A stretch of DNA of 64,000 bases. Source: Paraspadella gotoi. Its lineage: Eukaryota > Chaetognatha. Below are positions 22,351-33,955 of this stretch, in pieces. A program made the translations under genes and the position numbers. The stretch covers positions 5,629,936 to 5,693,935 of the forward strand of contig JBJCIZ010000239.1 in the NCBI GenBank assembly GCA_051294375.1, in the 5' to 3' direction. Every line of letters starts with the position of its first letter. The stretch's first letter is position 1. The notes under the pieces are model-generated. The model saw only the letters and a list, made by a program, of their open reading frames with translations. It was not told where the DNA came from and searched no databases.

Positions 22351-25140
22351 GGATGGAGGGATTAATGCCAAAAATAATCATTGTTGCTTTTCAAGAAGAA
22401 TTATGAAAATGACATAAATGATTAGGAACAACTACTACAACGAGACTGTGGAAGATAGGAACTTTATCTGACTGTACATGGTGACGTTATATTTCTTTAG
22501 CACCTGGTTAATCCTAATAATCCTCATCAATAGTTTTTTGATTTAATAGAAATCTTAAATGGATAACAATTGAATGAAACTTGTCAGCCAAAACACCATT
22601 CGCTGGGAAAAACAACTTAAAAATTTATATTTATTTGATCCAACACTAATTTTGATAGAATTTAAGGAGGAAAGATTTTGAATCGTTGATGGTCCATTAA
22701 GGTTAATAAATGGAAGCTTTCAGATTTTAATCATTGTCCTGATTGTCCCATAACAGTTCTGTTTCTGAACTGCTTGTATTGTGGCATCATAGTTGTCATA
22801 ATCGTCTCTTTTACTACTAAGTATAAAAAAATCTAAAAAATGTGCAATTGCTATTTCAATAACAAAAAATTAGGAGGTGTCCTTGGTTGGACATGATAGA
22901 GCGCCAATCCTCATGGCATATATAGAACAACCCAAACAATATTGCTAAAGCCCCAGTATGGACTTGCTTTCCCATGCCGGACGATGCCAGCAACAGAGAT
23001 AAGGGAGCTTGATTTATTAAAACTGATGATCAGTACAGTGACAAATCAAAACTATTGAAAGGAATAACCAGGACTGCAAAAGAATATAACCATCACCAAG
23101 AAATATGTCAGAAAAGATCCCTATCTCCCACAGTTTGATTGTAGTAGTTGTTCCTGTATTATGTCCATTTTCATTTTTCTTTCCTTTTAAAAGCAAATAA
23201 TTATTATTTTTTGGACAATCTCCTGGAAAAGCGAAAGAGAAACAAGACATTCTTGCTACAGGTGACATATATCTTCCTTGTCATTTTTCCTCCTGTCTTA
23301 TTTTGCATCACCTTTCTTTAACCAATTTTCCCCAACACATAAAATTGTTCTCACAATCTCCACAAAGAATAGTCGCCACAAGGTCATTGCGGCGATGTCC
23401 TTGCTGTTTGCGGCAAGGCAAATAGTTTCTCTGCCACTTCATCGATGATTCTTTGGCAAAATCCAGTTTCCTTGTTTTCGCAGACTTCTCTGGAATTGAT
23501 GCGCCAGACAATACCAGTAAATTCGATTCTTTGAATTGCTTGAAAGTGTTGACGGGGCAAGTGATTTTTTTTTCTTAACATAATTTTTATTTTAACATAA
23601 TTCTCTATAGCTCAGAATAAATCACAATAGTCGCCGTGAGTCATCTTTTCCTTTGAGCAGTGAAAATTCACCAACTTCCTTTTCTCCTTTTTGTCAAGAA
23701 CAAGTTTTTCGAATGGGGTTTACGGGTTCGCCATTTGACTCCGGCAATCCTTTCCACGGGATGTCCTGACGATTCTTCTCTTGTTTACAAGCGACCAGAA
23801 TTTCAGAAACAGTTTTCAAGATTCTCCATTCTTATTGAAAATGCCAAGGAGTGAGTTTTTAAAATATCTATTATGACGATTTATGAGAATGATGATGCTG
23901 GAACATTATGAAAGCGTTGCGAAACGAAAATGGACTCCAGTCAAATCAATCAATCAATTTACCCAACGCCCAACTTTGTTCCTGGGTTTAGAAAGAACGG
24001 AGTCTTCATTGCCTGTCACCAGTCCCGCACCTCGCCAACGTTTTAATGAAATTTCGGCAAACTGATATGTGAACATATGTGAACATCGTGGAAACAAACT
24101 GAAAACAACAGAACTGTCGTAGTAATTGCCTCACCAATGTCAGCTTTTGGCGGGAACGTATTGTCACAAGCTGATCCAAGCAAAAGACACTTTTCTAAGC
24201 ACGTTCCGAGGAGCTGGGCAGGGGCGAGCAACGAAGCACCATCATCTTCACGGGGAGAGAAAATCTCACCCATCTTTCGCATACAAAACACCTCCTTCAA
24301 AACCAACTATTTGGGCTGCTTTTGTCAAGGGTTGCCCGCTTCAAATCGGCAGAATTTTCGACAACCATACTGCATGCAGCCCACAAGTAGGAGGCTGGGC
24401 GATTGTAAAGAATGCTTTGGAAGGAGACCGTAGGTTTTTTGATGAGAAACTCAAAACAAATCAAAAATTTAAGTTTTAAAGAAGCTCCGACAATTTTGTC
24501 AATGAAGTAGAATTTTGAGAATATCTAACTTTTTTTTGTGGGGAATCCAAATTGATATTATGTGTATATGCATGAATAAAAAGTTACTATTTTTGGTTGA
24601 TCACACTTTTCACTATCTGTCTGTAACCTTTATTGCCCTGTTCCAATGTATATAATTACTATAATATATGACTGGAACATCTGATTATTGGATCCCTTTC
24701 TGCCATGACTCTTCAAAGTAGTTTATTGTAATTTTCTTCGATGAGAAGGTTTTTTTCTTTTAATTTTTGAGGTTGACACTCAACCCTTGTTAAAAAAGTA
24801 CAATTTACTTACTAGAAAAAATGTTTAAATATGCTAATTTTTTCTCCTGTTTTAATAGATTTTATATATATTGTCATCTTCAGTAGGATAAACCTGGCGA
24901 ACTTAATTTTTTTTGCCCTGAATCATGTGAAGGTATTTTATTCTCAGAGCCCTGTTTTATGAATTTCAAAGTTTCCAATTTCTTGGGCTCAAATTGTGCC
25001 GCCCGTCTGAAATTCGTTCCAAATTTGTTCTGGAAACTGAACTTTGTGATTTAAAAGTAATTTGTAAATATTTCCCCAAAACTGATACCCTTTACATTGC
25101 GCTATTAAACATAAAGAAAAAAAATATTTTTAATTAATTT
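22351..25140. other. Non-repetitive region without a recognised gene
   Basis: Base composition is more even than elsewhere. Modest open frames exist: minus 23308-23511, minus 23384-23581 (with ENKETGFCQRIIDEVAEKLF), plus 24126-24479 (117 residues) and minus 24043-24306. None has a family motif I recognise or convincing splice sites. A decayed transposon or an unrecognised gene is possible. Confidence 0.35.
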
Positions 25141-25210
25141 ATTAACGATTCGAAAATTCAGTCATTGCAATGAAAAAGTGACTTATAGAGTTGCTCCTGC
25201 GCAGTACTAA
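25141..25210. repeat. Dispersed repeat with GTGACTTATAGAGTTGCTCC
   Basis: The phrase AAAAGTGACTTATAGAGTTG (from about 25172) recurs at about 59663, where it directly follows a GACC array. Related wording follows the GACC arrays at 17390 and 22045. Confidence 0.55.
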
Positions 25211-25259
25211 AAATAGAACATCAGTGAAACAACCAGTAAAATTTTGCCAACTCTTCAGT

Positions 25260-25545
25260 AGAATTAAGAGAAAGCTGAGAAAGAAAGAGAGAGGGATAGA
25301 AAATGGTAAGAATAAAAAAAAAAGAAAGAAAGGAAAGAAAGATAGAAAGAAAGAGTGAAAAAGAGAGAAAAAGAAAGAAAGAAATAAAGAAAAAAGGAAA
25401 AAAAAATTAAAGAAAATAAAGAAAGAAAATAACAAAGGGAAAAAACCAAAGAGGGAAAAGAAATAAAGAAGAAAGAATGCACGTGTGACGCCTAGTCCAT
25501 GCATGGCGAGGGAAAGAAATAAAGAAATAAGAGAGAAGAACAAGA
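25260..25545. repeat. Purine-rich GAAA tract
   Basis: Imperfect GAAA and AAAG units. The F/S-rich minus-strand ORF is an artefact. Confidence 0.75.
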
Positions 25546-26265
25546 AACAGTTCGTACCGCGAACACGGCAGTTGACAAGATCATAGGGGAATCGACACTT
25601 TTACTTTTCACCGAAAAAAAAAAACCTAAAAAATTAATAATCACATCAAAAAGTCTTGCGGATTTGCCTTGCCATTAGAAAAAAAAAAACGAGGGTAAGA
25701 GAGAAGAACAAGAAGTAAGTGTTGCGAGGTCAAGGGGAAAGTAAGCTGATACTGGCGACGAAAAGGCAATAAGTATAAAAGTTGAGAGCTATTTTGTGAA
25801 AGCGATGTCCTCCCACGCTGAACTCATTTTATCACATTATTTATTTATACTTTTTATAAAAGATTTTATTAAATATATTTCAATTAAAATGTCAAAGAAA
25901 TCTGGCATCAAGAGACGTTTACCCATGTTTCACAATAAAGGTCAAGAAAATTTGGATTTTCCTCCTCTTTTCAAAATTTTAATTACAAATTTACAAATAT
26001 AATGTCGGCAAATCTCCAAAATGACTTCTTGTATTATTTCTAGCTTTCTTTAATGTGATCTGTCTAATAAAAAATATGGACAGTAGTACAGTTATAAAAT
26101 ATTATCGTTTAAAATTTCAAGTCTCATCTCGCTCAAATTCGGTCAGCGTCGTATATGTGAACAATAAAAAGGCAATTAAAACTAATTTATAATAAATAAC
26201 GATAAACTTAATAATCTTCTTCATAATAATCTATTTGTTTCATAACAAAAAAAAAAACAAAATTT
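25546..26265. other. AT-rich intergenic sequence
   Basis: Contains a 68-residue plus-strand ORF (25796-26002) without recognisable features. Confidence 0.4.
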
Positions 26266-26530
26266 AAAATTCAGCGGCCCCAAATTCTTCGTCTTTCCTG
26301 GAAAACAAAAGGATCATCACATCGGAAAATTTCGCTTCGATCTTCTCGGTCGACGTCGCGGTCCGGCGTGCGGCGGCCCCCCCCGCCTCCCTTTTCCTAT
26401 TTTCTCTCGCGTTTCTGTCCTTCACGTTCCCATCCTGTCCGACGTCCGTGGCATATACAACGGACCCGGGGCGCCCGCGGCGGAAAAAACCCGGCGGCTC
26501 TTCTCGCATCTTCGCTCCGTCAAAAGCCAA
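26264..26530 (-). other. Hydrophilic 88-residue ORF in a GC-rich island
   Basis: The minus-strand frame starts MAFDGAKMREEPPGFF and contains GSVVYATDVGQDGNVKDR. It is rich in charged residues and coincides with a local CpG-rich peak. It may be an exon or an artefact of CpG-island composition. Confidence 0.22.
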
Positions 26531-27640
26531 ACCCGGTAGCTTTACCCGGTTTTTAAAAGAAACACGACATACATAGGTTTAAGTCTGAGAAAAAAAGAGA
26601 AACAGGACTTCTATTCTGTTAATGTCAGTTAATGTTAATAACAATGTCCTCAGTGGTTACGTCCGGGGTTATTGTGTCTTTGTCACCGCCTCGGCATTCT
26701 CCTCCTCCTCTTTCCTTCCTTCTCCTTCTCTCTCTCTCTCAGTGGTGATATGTGAATGTGATATCTGTCCTTCAGAGTCATGGTCAATGTTTCATATCCT
26801 TTCGTCGACGATACGATATCAACAACGTACAACAACGACACAAAACACAGGATGTAAAAATGAAGAATTGGGGGGGGGGGCCGATGAGGAGACAGTGGAG
26901 TCATACGTAAAACTGTTTGAGGAAAGAGCAAGCATTCTCTAAAAGTCTTTTTTAAAAATGTTATCGCCCTTGTTATCTTAGTTAAAGCCACTTAAGGGCA
27001 TTTATTGTTTGAATGGGTTCACTATTTTTCATAGGTCCTCTCTCTCTCTCTCTCTCTTTTGTCTTTTTTTAAACTGAGAAGACAGCACTTATACAGTGGA
27101 ATATTATAACCCCCCCCCAAAAAAAAGATCAAGAATTCTTTGTCAAGAAATGGACTGAAAAACCGGGGACCGCTTTGGCGCCATTAAAGTTATATAAGTT
27201 TCTTATCCGACTTGGAAGTCTCGATATTTAATGGGTACCTTAATAAAATATCAAAGCATTTCATAGATATTCATAAAATACATATCAATGAAATATAAAC
27301 TAATTAATAAAAGAAGCAATAGTAAATGATAATAAACAAATCCACAAAGAATCACTAAGCGCCATTGAAGCCGTCCACAAACGTTATATTAGAGAAGCAG
27401 TCCCGTTTCCAGAGCAGAAATCTGGAATATGACCGCCAAAGAAGGCAGAGAAAGAGAACAAACGTCGATATCTCCTATTATTAAAAGAGGCATCTGAGTT
27501 GTGTAGATATTCGTCTGGACTTTACATTACTGGCGACTTGTACTTTCATTTTTAAGAAAAAAAATAACATTTTTAAATGATTAGTTTTTTATATAATCAT
27601 GTTGTACTATCATACCGTTAATTATCGTACTATTTGTATC
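26531..27640. other. Intergenic sequence with dispersed-repeat fragments
   Basis: Bases about 27190-27270 (TATATAAGTTTC, then GGTACCTTAATAAAATATCAAAGC) resemble about 44360-44435, so a dispersed repeat is present. A short CT array lies near 27038. No gene. Confidence 0.45.
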
Positions 27641-27648
27641 CATTACAG

Positions 27649-27945
27649 ATTTCGATTCCGACGTTGTTTTCCATGAGGAAGTTGCCTTTCCAAAATCGAG
27701 TCCATTGCGGGAATAACCTCAATCGCCTTCTTTTTGAAAAAGTTTAAAGGTTAAGCCTCTTTTTAGATTGCACTTCGTTGCAATGGTAAACCGAGTTCTG
27801 TTTTTTTTTTTTTTTTTTTTTTCTCCCTCGTTTTCAGACGAAAAAATCGACGAGGAGCCTTGCCAGAAAAGGATCGCCGCGTTTCGAAACCGTTGAAATT
27901 CCATTGATGTTTACCAATTGGACGGGCGATTGCCCGACTTTGTGA
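27649..27945 (+). other. Possible 3'-terminal exons
   Basis: TCCATTACAG at 27648 precedes a frame reading DFDSDVVFHEEVAFPKSSP and then a stop. Separately, a run of more than 20 T ending CTCCCTCGTTTTCAG (27837) precedes a 35-codon frame containing RFETVEIPLMFTNWTGDCP, with TGA at 27943-27945. Acceptors and composition look real, but the two pieces do not join in one frame and no family is recognised. Confidence 0.25.
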
Positions 27946-28109
27946 GCGATTCGGGTTGAGTTTCAAAACGATTATTAATCAACTTTTTTTAAAAATATTG
28001 TTATTTATTGTTTTATTGTCCGCTTATTGTTTCGCAAAAAAAAAAAAAAGCTTATGGTGTTAGAGATTAGCGGGATAAGAATTATGTATTAAATAAGTTA
28101 AGAACTTAT

Positions 28110-28259
28110 TCATGTAAACATTAAGGTAAAATTAAAACAAATTCCGCCCCATCTCTCGTCCAGAAGATGCTCCGACCAATCTCGCCCCATTCGAGGAGCC
28201 TTTCCCCGAAATCGTTCAACTATCTCCATGAAACTTTTAATCGAATTGAATGACATCAT
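28110..28259 (-). CDS. Hypothetical 49-residue ORF
   Basis: The start is a double ATG (28259 and 28256 on the minus strand). The protein reads MMSFNSIKSFMEIVERFRG, then MGRDWSEHLLDERWGGI, with varied composition. It lies head-to-head with the ORF at 28473, across a CpG-rich segment. It may be a first exon; no family is recognised. Confidence 0.27.
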   Translation of the reverse strand: MMSFNSIKSFMEIVERFRGKAPRMGRDWSEHLLDERWGGICFNFTLMFT

Positions 28260-28472
28260 AGGAGTTGTCGTTCGTCGTCGTCGTCTTCTCGCGACCCTCC
28301 TCCTCCTCCTCCTGCCTCCGGCATGCCCCCATCGCCGCCGTCTCCTGCGTCGAATGCTGAAAAACGAACGTGTCCTCCAACGCATAATCGAAAGACTTGG
28401 ACGAAGGTATCGTCGTTCGTCGACCGAAGTGTGGGTCGCGGGGGGACGGAGCTGCGGCGCAGGTTGGACGTG

Positions 28473-28643
28473 ATGAAATTAATTTGGATTTGGATAATTT
28501 TGTGCCTGGTCGTGGTCGGTCCGTTGTATGGCGTCCCCGATTTAGCTGACCCGCGTAGCGAGAAACTTACCCATCTGAGACTCACCATGGACCAACTGCT
28601 TCCAAAAACCCCTCAAGCCCTTACAACCCTACTCTTTGGATGA
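28473..28643 (+). CDS. Putative small secreted protein or first exon
   Basis: The ATG at 28473 opens a 56-residue frame whose first 20 residues (MKLIWIWIILCLVVVGPLYG) have the layout of a signal peptide: basic n-region, long hydrophobic core, small residues before a likely cleavage site. A polar stretch with DPRSEKLTHLR follows. The tail may be read-through of an intron. The frame stays open upstream but becomes Arg/Pro-rich there, so this ATG is preferred. Confidence 0.35.
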   Translation: MKLIWIWIILCLVVVGPLYGVPDLADPRSEKLTHLRLTMDQLLPKTPQALTTLLFG

Positions 28644-28975
28644 TTTACTCTTAAATATATTATACCCTCTCACTTAAAAACAACTTAAAAAATTCTCACC
28701 TTAAAACACCGACCCCTTCACGGGTTACACGCCAACCATTCTCAACTGTATCCCACCTTCAGGTAACCTGTAACGACCACTCCCAACTGCCCAATCCCCC
28801 CTGGTGATCCACTGCGAACCCTGAACGGCCCCTCTTCCTCTTCACCCCTAATTAACCCCTCGCTGTAAACCTATAACCCTTTAATCACCCCCGAAACCAC
28901 GAAAACAAAATTTGATCTTTGGTTTTTGTAAATACTAAATTAGTCAAGTTATTGAATTTCTCTTCTTGCGACGAA
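28644..28975. other. C-rich sequence without a gene
   Basis: Contains degenerate AACCC phrases but no array. Nothing identifiable. Confidence 0.35.
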
Positions 28976-29345
28976 ATTAGTTGTACGCTTGACAGTCTTT
29001 TTAGGTCGGGAATTTCTGCTTACAGCAGATTCCGGCTCTATAATTCACTTTTCGTCGGTCCATCCGGTCGGCCCCCCAATTTGTTTGGGGCATTAACATT
29101 ATCATGTCAGGCAACATCGAATAATTTTATGATCGAGATTGTTGTTTTTTGATTGAGAGGCGAGATTTTTTTAACACAAATAAAAAAATAATATTAATTA
29201 ATAATTAATTAATTAATTAATTATTAATGTATCTGATCAGCTGCTTACCGCTTAATGATCCGTGGCAGATCCGGTATTGTTTGCTCAAACTTATTAAACG
29301 CCCTATCATTTTGTTAAACAAAATAATGTTCTGGGGGGTTGTGAA
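28976..29345. repeat. Dispersed repeat with GCAGATCC and GTCGGTCC motifs
   Basis: Bases 28984-29150 match about 49612-49745, sharing TATAATTCACTTTTCGTCGG followed by a GCATTAAC/CATGTCAG stretch. Bases 29228-29300 match about 55985-56050 and 61590-61655, sharing GGCAGATCCG and TTGTTTGCTCAAACTT. The boundaries are unknown. Confidence 0.55.
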
Positions 29346-29860
29346 CCGGTTACAAAAGATAGAACTAACAATCTAAATTTATTTATTCTAATTATTCTAA
29401 TTTTTCAAATTTTTATTGCTAATAGTAGTTAGATAATCTATTCGTAATTTAATTACTAAATGGATTATTAAAAATAAAAAAAAATTCTGACAATTTTTTG
29501 TTTAATATTTTTAAATCTTACATTAATGTTTATTAACAAAAATAATTCTTTGGGATGGCAGGTCACAAGATTTTAAGAACTTACAGATCTAATTTATGAA
29601 TTTATTGTTGCCCGGATTTCGGTAAATTTTTACCCGCAAATTTATTTAAAATTGTAAATTAATCGTTGAAAAAGAAAATCGCGACCATTATTTTTTCCAA
29701 AAACAAAAGGCAGGTAATACAAAAGTAACGATCAGACGAATTAAAAAAAAAAAAAAAAACACAAATAGTCATTTATATTAACGGAATTATAAAATCAAAA
29801 TTGTTTAAAAAAATTAGAATAAAACGTTCGTTTGTGATATTATGAGTCGCCTTTTTACTC
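29346..29860. other. AT-rich intergenic sequence
   Basis: Poly-A/T runs; no gene. Confidence 0.5.
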
Positions 29861-29889
29861 ACAGACCCAAGACGCATGGCATTTCGTCG

Positions 29890-30140
29890 GCCGGCAGGCC
29901 CACGGGCACGGGCATGGTAAATCCGGGCATGGTGTCGACGGGAAATTGGTTGTAAATCCGGCATGGTCCCACTGGCCATGGCGTGATCGACGGGCATGTA
30001 AATCCGGGGGGCATGGTTTGTACGACGCGCGGGAATGGTTAAATCCCGGCAATGGTATGTCGACGGGCATGGTAAATCGGGCTATGGGTTGTCGACGCGT
30101 GGGAAATGGTAAATCGGGCATGGTGTCGACGGGAATGCAA
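29890..30140. repeat. Minisatellite of about 30 bases
   Basis: About eight imperfect units related to GGGCATGGTAAATCGGGCAT plus GGTGTCGAC. On the minus strand a perfect unit would read as a ten-residue repeat close to PDLPMPVDTM, but frequent single-base indels break the frame, leaving a 106-residue mosaic ORF (29855-30175). Confidence 0.75.
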
Positions 30141-31320
30141 TGGTAATGGCCGCGCAGGCGATTTAACTCAAACAACCCACAAATCTTATTAATGGTTAAT
30201 CTGTTAATCTTTCGTTCACCTTTGACGGCTAATTAATGCGTAGACGAATGACGAACGATGAGACGACGATGACGACGTACGCAACGATGACGACTCTCGC
30301 TGAGAGAGAGAGAGAGAAAGAGAGACAGAGTTTTGAGCAAAGGAAAACCAATCAGAGGCTGTCGTTAATCACTCGCAAGGGAAAGAAAGAAGGTGAATCT
30401 AAGAAATAACTCACCAAAAGGAAAAAAAGATGATTTTAGTGAGAGTGATTAAATCAAGCATCACAAGATATTAAATCAGTAAAGGTACAACCAGAAATGG
30501 ATCAAACGAATATAAAAGAAATGGTGATTTTTTTTTCCATTATAAAGTGAAAATGGTTCTAAAACTTTAATAACATGATCATGAAACATCAAATTTAAAG
30601 TAACAGAAATACAATAATGTAAAATTCATTAGTTGTTTTTGGTCGTTGCTTGCCATAAATATTGAAGAAAAATAATAAAGTTAAAATATAAAATTAAAAT
30701 TTAAAATTTTTTCTTTAATTCTCATGGCAAACCAAGACAAAAGAAAACTACAATCCTTGCCCAAATGATTACTATAAAAAACTACAATGTAAACAGAGTT
30801 GGAAGAAAATGTTGAGTAATTTTTAACAATCCCCAAGTTAGGTTATTTTTTTTTCTCTCTACGATTTTCGTATTCACTCCTTTTCGCGTTTTTACCGAGA
30901 AAAAGAAATTCTTTGTCAGACGAGAACCAATATAACGAGAAGTTTTTTTACGACCCAACGGGTAAAAAATTTTTTTTTTCTTTCTGGACGTCGATTGAAA
31001 ACATTTTTTAAAGAGAGAAAAGTCGTTTTGAGCGAATTACGAAAGGGTGACTTTTTTTTTGTGTGATGCATCTCACTGTATGGCGTCTCGGGCTTGGGAC
31101 ACTCAGCGATTGCCTTTTTCCACAGGCGCGATCAGGCTAGTACCCAGTATCATCTAGTAGCTTTACCTTTATCGACTTGGATCAAATAAATTACAATTAC
31201 AAATTTAATATGTAATTGGTAAAACCAATATAAAAATTATCCTTTCATTTATTGAATAAACTGAATTTAAGGCCTCCATCACTCTTACAAGATAATAACA
31301 TAGCAGGTTCCTGCAAGCTT
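30141..31320. other. AT-rich sequence with a GA array
   Basis: A short GA array lies at 30302-30325. Near 31255-31320 a phrase containing CTTACAAGATAATAACATAG recurs in inverse orientation near 38385-38405, indicating a dispersed repeat. No gene. Confidence 0.45.
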
Positions 31321-31322
31321 TT

Positions 31323-31385
<63 letters not shown>

Positions 31386-31386
31386 T
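31321..31386. repeat. (TCAA)n microsatellite
   Basis: About 16 units, nearly perfect. Confidence 0.95.
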
Positions 31387-31609
31387 TTTCAATCCTCTCT
31401 CACAGTTCCCGTACTCAGTCCCTGGCTTTCCTATCAATGAAGTGTTTTTTTTTTTTAATGTTTCAATCGTATATTTTGTTATATTTATGTTTATCTCAAA
31501 TTAATCGATTTATTCACTTATTAACAAATTTATTTCTTTAACCTACCGCTCTCTTTTTCTCTTTTTTTCGTTTTTCTTGGGGGGGAGATGATTTTCACTT
31601 GTCTTAGTT

Positions 31610-31720
31610 CTTCCCGGTCAACTTTTCTTTTTTCCCCTTTAACCTTTTCTAACCTTTTTTCACTTTTCTTTTTTCCCTAACCCCTTTAACCTTTTCTAAC
31701 CTTTTTTCTCTGTTCTTTTC
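31610..31720. repeat. TTTAACCTTTTCTAACC repeats
   Basis: The phrase CCCTTTAACCTTTTCTAACC occurs twice (about 31635 and 31680) in a T/C-rich block. Confidence 0.65.
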
Positions 31721-31841
31721 CATTTTAAAATCTCTATCCATTTTTCAACATTTCCTCATTAGACCCTCTCTAACTTTTTTTGTCTATTTAAAACCATAAG
31801 ACATTTTTTTTGTTAGACCTTTTTTACCTTTTTCATCCGTT

Positions 31842-32130
31842 TGACCTTTTGACCTCGTGACCCATTTTACCTTTTTGACCTCTTGACCCGTTTGTCCCTT
31901 CGACTTATTGACCCGTTTGACCTTTCGACCACTGGATCAGTTTGACCTTTCGACCTCGTGGTCAGTTTGACCTCTTGTTCAATTTGACCTTTCGACCTCG
32001 TGACCAGTTTGGCCTTTTGATCTTTTGATCAATTTGACTTTTCGACACCTTGACCCGTTTAACCTTTTTGACCTCTTGACCCGTTTGACCTCCTGACCCG
32101 TTTGATCTTTTCGACCTTTGACCGACTTTG
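31842..32130. repeat. TGACC minisatellite
   Basis: Roughly eleven degenerate units built from TTTGACCTTTCGACC and TCGTGACCAG, about 25 bases each. Confidence 0.75.
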
Positions 32131-32261
32131 TCTCTCACAATTTTTTTCATTTTTGCTCCACTGACCTACGATTCTCTTAAAACTTGAAGGAGGAGCAGGA
32201 GAGGGAAAGGGGGGAGTGAATTAACCGGCGTGTCGCTCTAACGGGAATCCATCGTTCAACA

Positions 32262-32400
32262 GAGGAAGACGACGACGACGACGACGACGACGAAAAAGAC
32301 GATGACGACGACGAAGAAAATAACAACGACGATGACGATGAAGACAGACGACGAAGACGACGACGACAAATCTCCGGCGACCGATACTTCTGACGGCGAA
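32262..32400. repeat. GAC/GAA triplet tract
   Basis: Imperfect GAC triplets with GAA and GAT interruptions. Confidence 0.8.
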
Positions 32401-32725
32401 GTGCTTCGTCATCTAGTTTTTTTTTTTCCGGCAACGAGACGAGAAACCAACGACAACAACAACAACAACGACCAAATGAAAAAAAATTGTCATTGAGTGA
32501 GTTCAGCAACTGAGAGCAACAGCAATGAGACTGTGATGCAGCATTTTCCGCAACAAAAAGAAACAAAGGCGATGGTTTTCACCGTGAAAACGTGCAAATA
32601 AAATTACCTATAGAAATTGGCCAAGAGGTTTTTACGAGTGAACTGTCCTGGTGATAATACATATAAATACTGGAATTATTTAATTTTTTTACTTAGCGAA
32701 TTTCCTTTCTTTTCGTTGTGTTTGG
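32401..32725. other. Sequence without a recognised gene
   Basis: Contains a short AACAAC array at 32452-32470. No gene. Confidence 0.4.
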
Positions 32726-32727
32726 AT

Positions 32728-32935
32728 TAGTAGAAATAAGTTTGAGTTTATTTGCAACAACGATTTTATTAGTACATAAGGACGTACATGTTTCGGCTTT
32801 AGTTTACATCATAGAAAAATTAAATTTTTCTATGACGCTGAAGAAGGCTTGTAAACTAAAGCCGAAACATGTACGTCCTTATGTACTAATAAAATCGTTG
32901 TTGCAAATAAACTCAAACTTATTTCTACTAATTTT
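32728..32935. mobile_element. Palindromic terminus of a Penelope-like element
   Basis: Two arms of about 95 bases (about 32728-32822 and 32829-32935) are reverse complements, identical over long stretches such as AAACTAAAGCCGAAACATGT. The right arm contains an intact hammerhead core (32834-32877). The left arm lacks the part that holds the CTGAAGA core. No reverse transcriptase is nearby, so this is a terminus or a dead fragment. Confidence 0.65.
32834..32877 (+). ncRNA. Type I hammerhead ribozyme, Penelope type
   Basis: Order: stem I GACG (32834-32837), core CTGAAGA (32838-32844), one unpaired A, stem II GGCTT/AAGCC (32846-32850 with 32859-32863), core GAA (32864-32866), mini-stem III AC-AT-GT (32867-32872), cleavage-site A (32873), stem I CGTC (32874-32877). 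Every stem pairs perfectly. Penelope-like retroelements are known to carry such minimal hammerheads; a one- to two-pair stem III usually needs dimerisation to be active. The unpaired base after the core is unusual but shared with the copy at 51429. Confidence 0.65.
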
Positions 32936-33114
32936 TTTACTGCACTGCGCCTTTAATAAACGTACTTATTAAATGAATATATTAAAAAAAGAAAAGAAAA
33001 TATTTTCGTCATAAAGTCGACGGCCACAATTGTCCAAATGTCACATGGACCCGCGATCGCAACTGCAACATCGACTGAGAACTAATTTGCATCCAGTAGA
33101 TGAATGTCGACCTC

Positions 33115-33300
33115 GACACAACGACGACGACAATGACGACGATGATGATGACGACAAAAATGACGACGATGGTGATGACGACGATGGCGATGACGACAAA
33201 GAAGACGACGATGACGAAGATGACGACGAAAATGATGACGACGAAGACGACGAAAAAGACGATGAAGCTGAAGACGAGGTCGACGGTGAAGACTAAGACA
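33115..33300 (+). repeat. GAC/GAT triplet tract with an Asp/Glu-rich open frame
   Basis: Triplets of GAC, GAT, GAA and AAT give an almost uninterrupted Asp/Glu/Asn frame ending TAA at about 33296. Two other frames are also long, which favours a simple repeat over selection on protein. Confidence 0.75.
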
Positions 33301-33720
33301 ACAGGCGAGGGCCCAAGGGGCCTGCTCCTTTACAACAGGCGCTCCTTGTACTTTACTCTTCCGCCAGTCAAAAACAATAGCAGATCTCTTAGTTTCTTTG
33401 TCTCAAGGTCTCTAGGACTCTTGGTTGCCGGTTCACTAGGTTCTCTGGGTCTTCAGGTCTTCGAGTCACCTAATCTCTGGGTCTGAGGGTCCTTAGGAGG
33501 GGGGGAAAAGAGACCAGACCCAGTTTTTCCTTGGAAACACGAAACTGCAACGTTGTATGTTCCCTTATTACATTCCCTTTACTTCAACCTCCCGGATGTA
33601 TTAGTGATAAGTTTATTTCATTCACCCCGTTGCTTTTTCCCCGCTTACCTCAACCTGGTCCGTCCATTTTCTCTGGATCGGAACGAGACGAGTGAGAGAA
33701 AAAACCGGAGGCGCTTCCGC
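33301..33720. other. Sequence with CTCTGGGTCTTCAGG-like repeats
   Basis: Between about 33390 and 33495 phrases such as GTCTCTAGGACTC and GTTCTCTGGGTCTTC recur loosely. No gene is supported. Confidence 0.4.
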
Positions 33721-33729
33721 CCGACAATA

Positions 33730-33827
33730 CAGAGAGTGAGCAGAAGTGGGAGAGAGAGAGGGAGAGGGAGAGAGAGAGAGGGAGAGAGGGAGAGAGAGAG
33801 AGTAAAAGAGAGAGAGAGAGAGAGAGA

Positions 33828-33860
<33 letters not shown>

Positions 33861-33955
33861 AAGAATGAAATAAGAAAAAAAAATCATTGAAAGAAATATA
33901 ATAAATAAAGAAAGAGAGAGAGAGAGAGAGGGAGAAGGAGAGCGAGAAAGAACAC
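33730..33955. repeat. GA-rich microsatellite block
   Basis: Imperfect GAGAGG and GAGAAA runs; the strand is almost purely purine. Confidence 0.85.

Noticed and set aside
29890-30140. CRISPR-like array
   Set aside because: Units are contiguous without unique spacers, and the genome is eukaryotic.
33030-33296. Asp/Glu-rich 88-residue ORF
   Set aside because: It follows a GAC/GAT triplet repeat, another frame of the same stretch is also open, and many similar tracts lie in the window.
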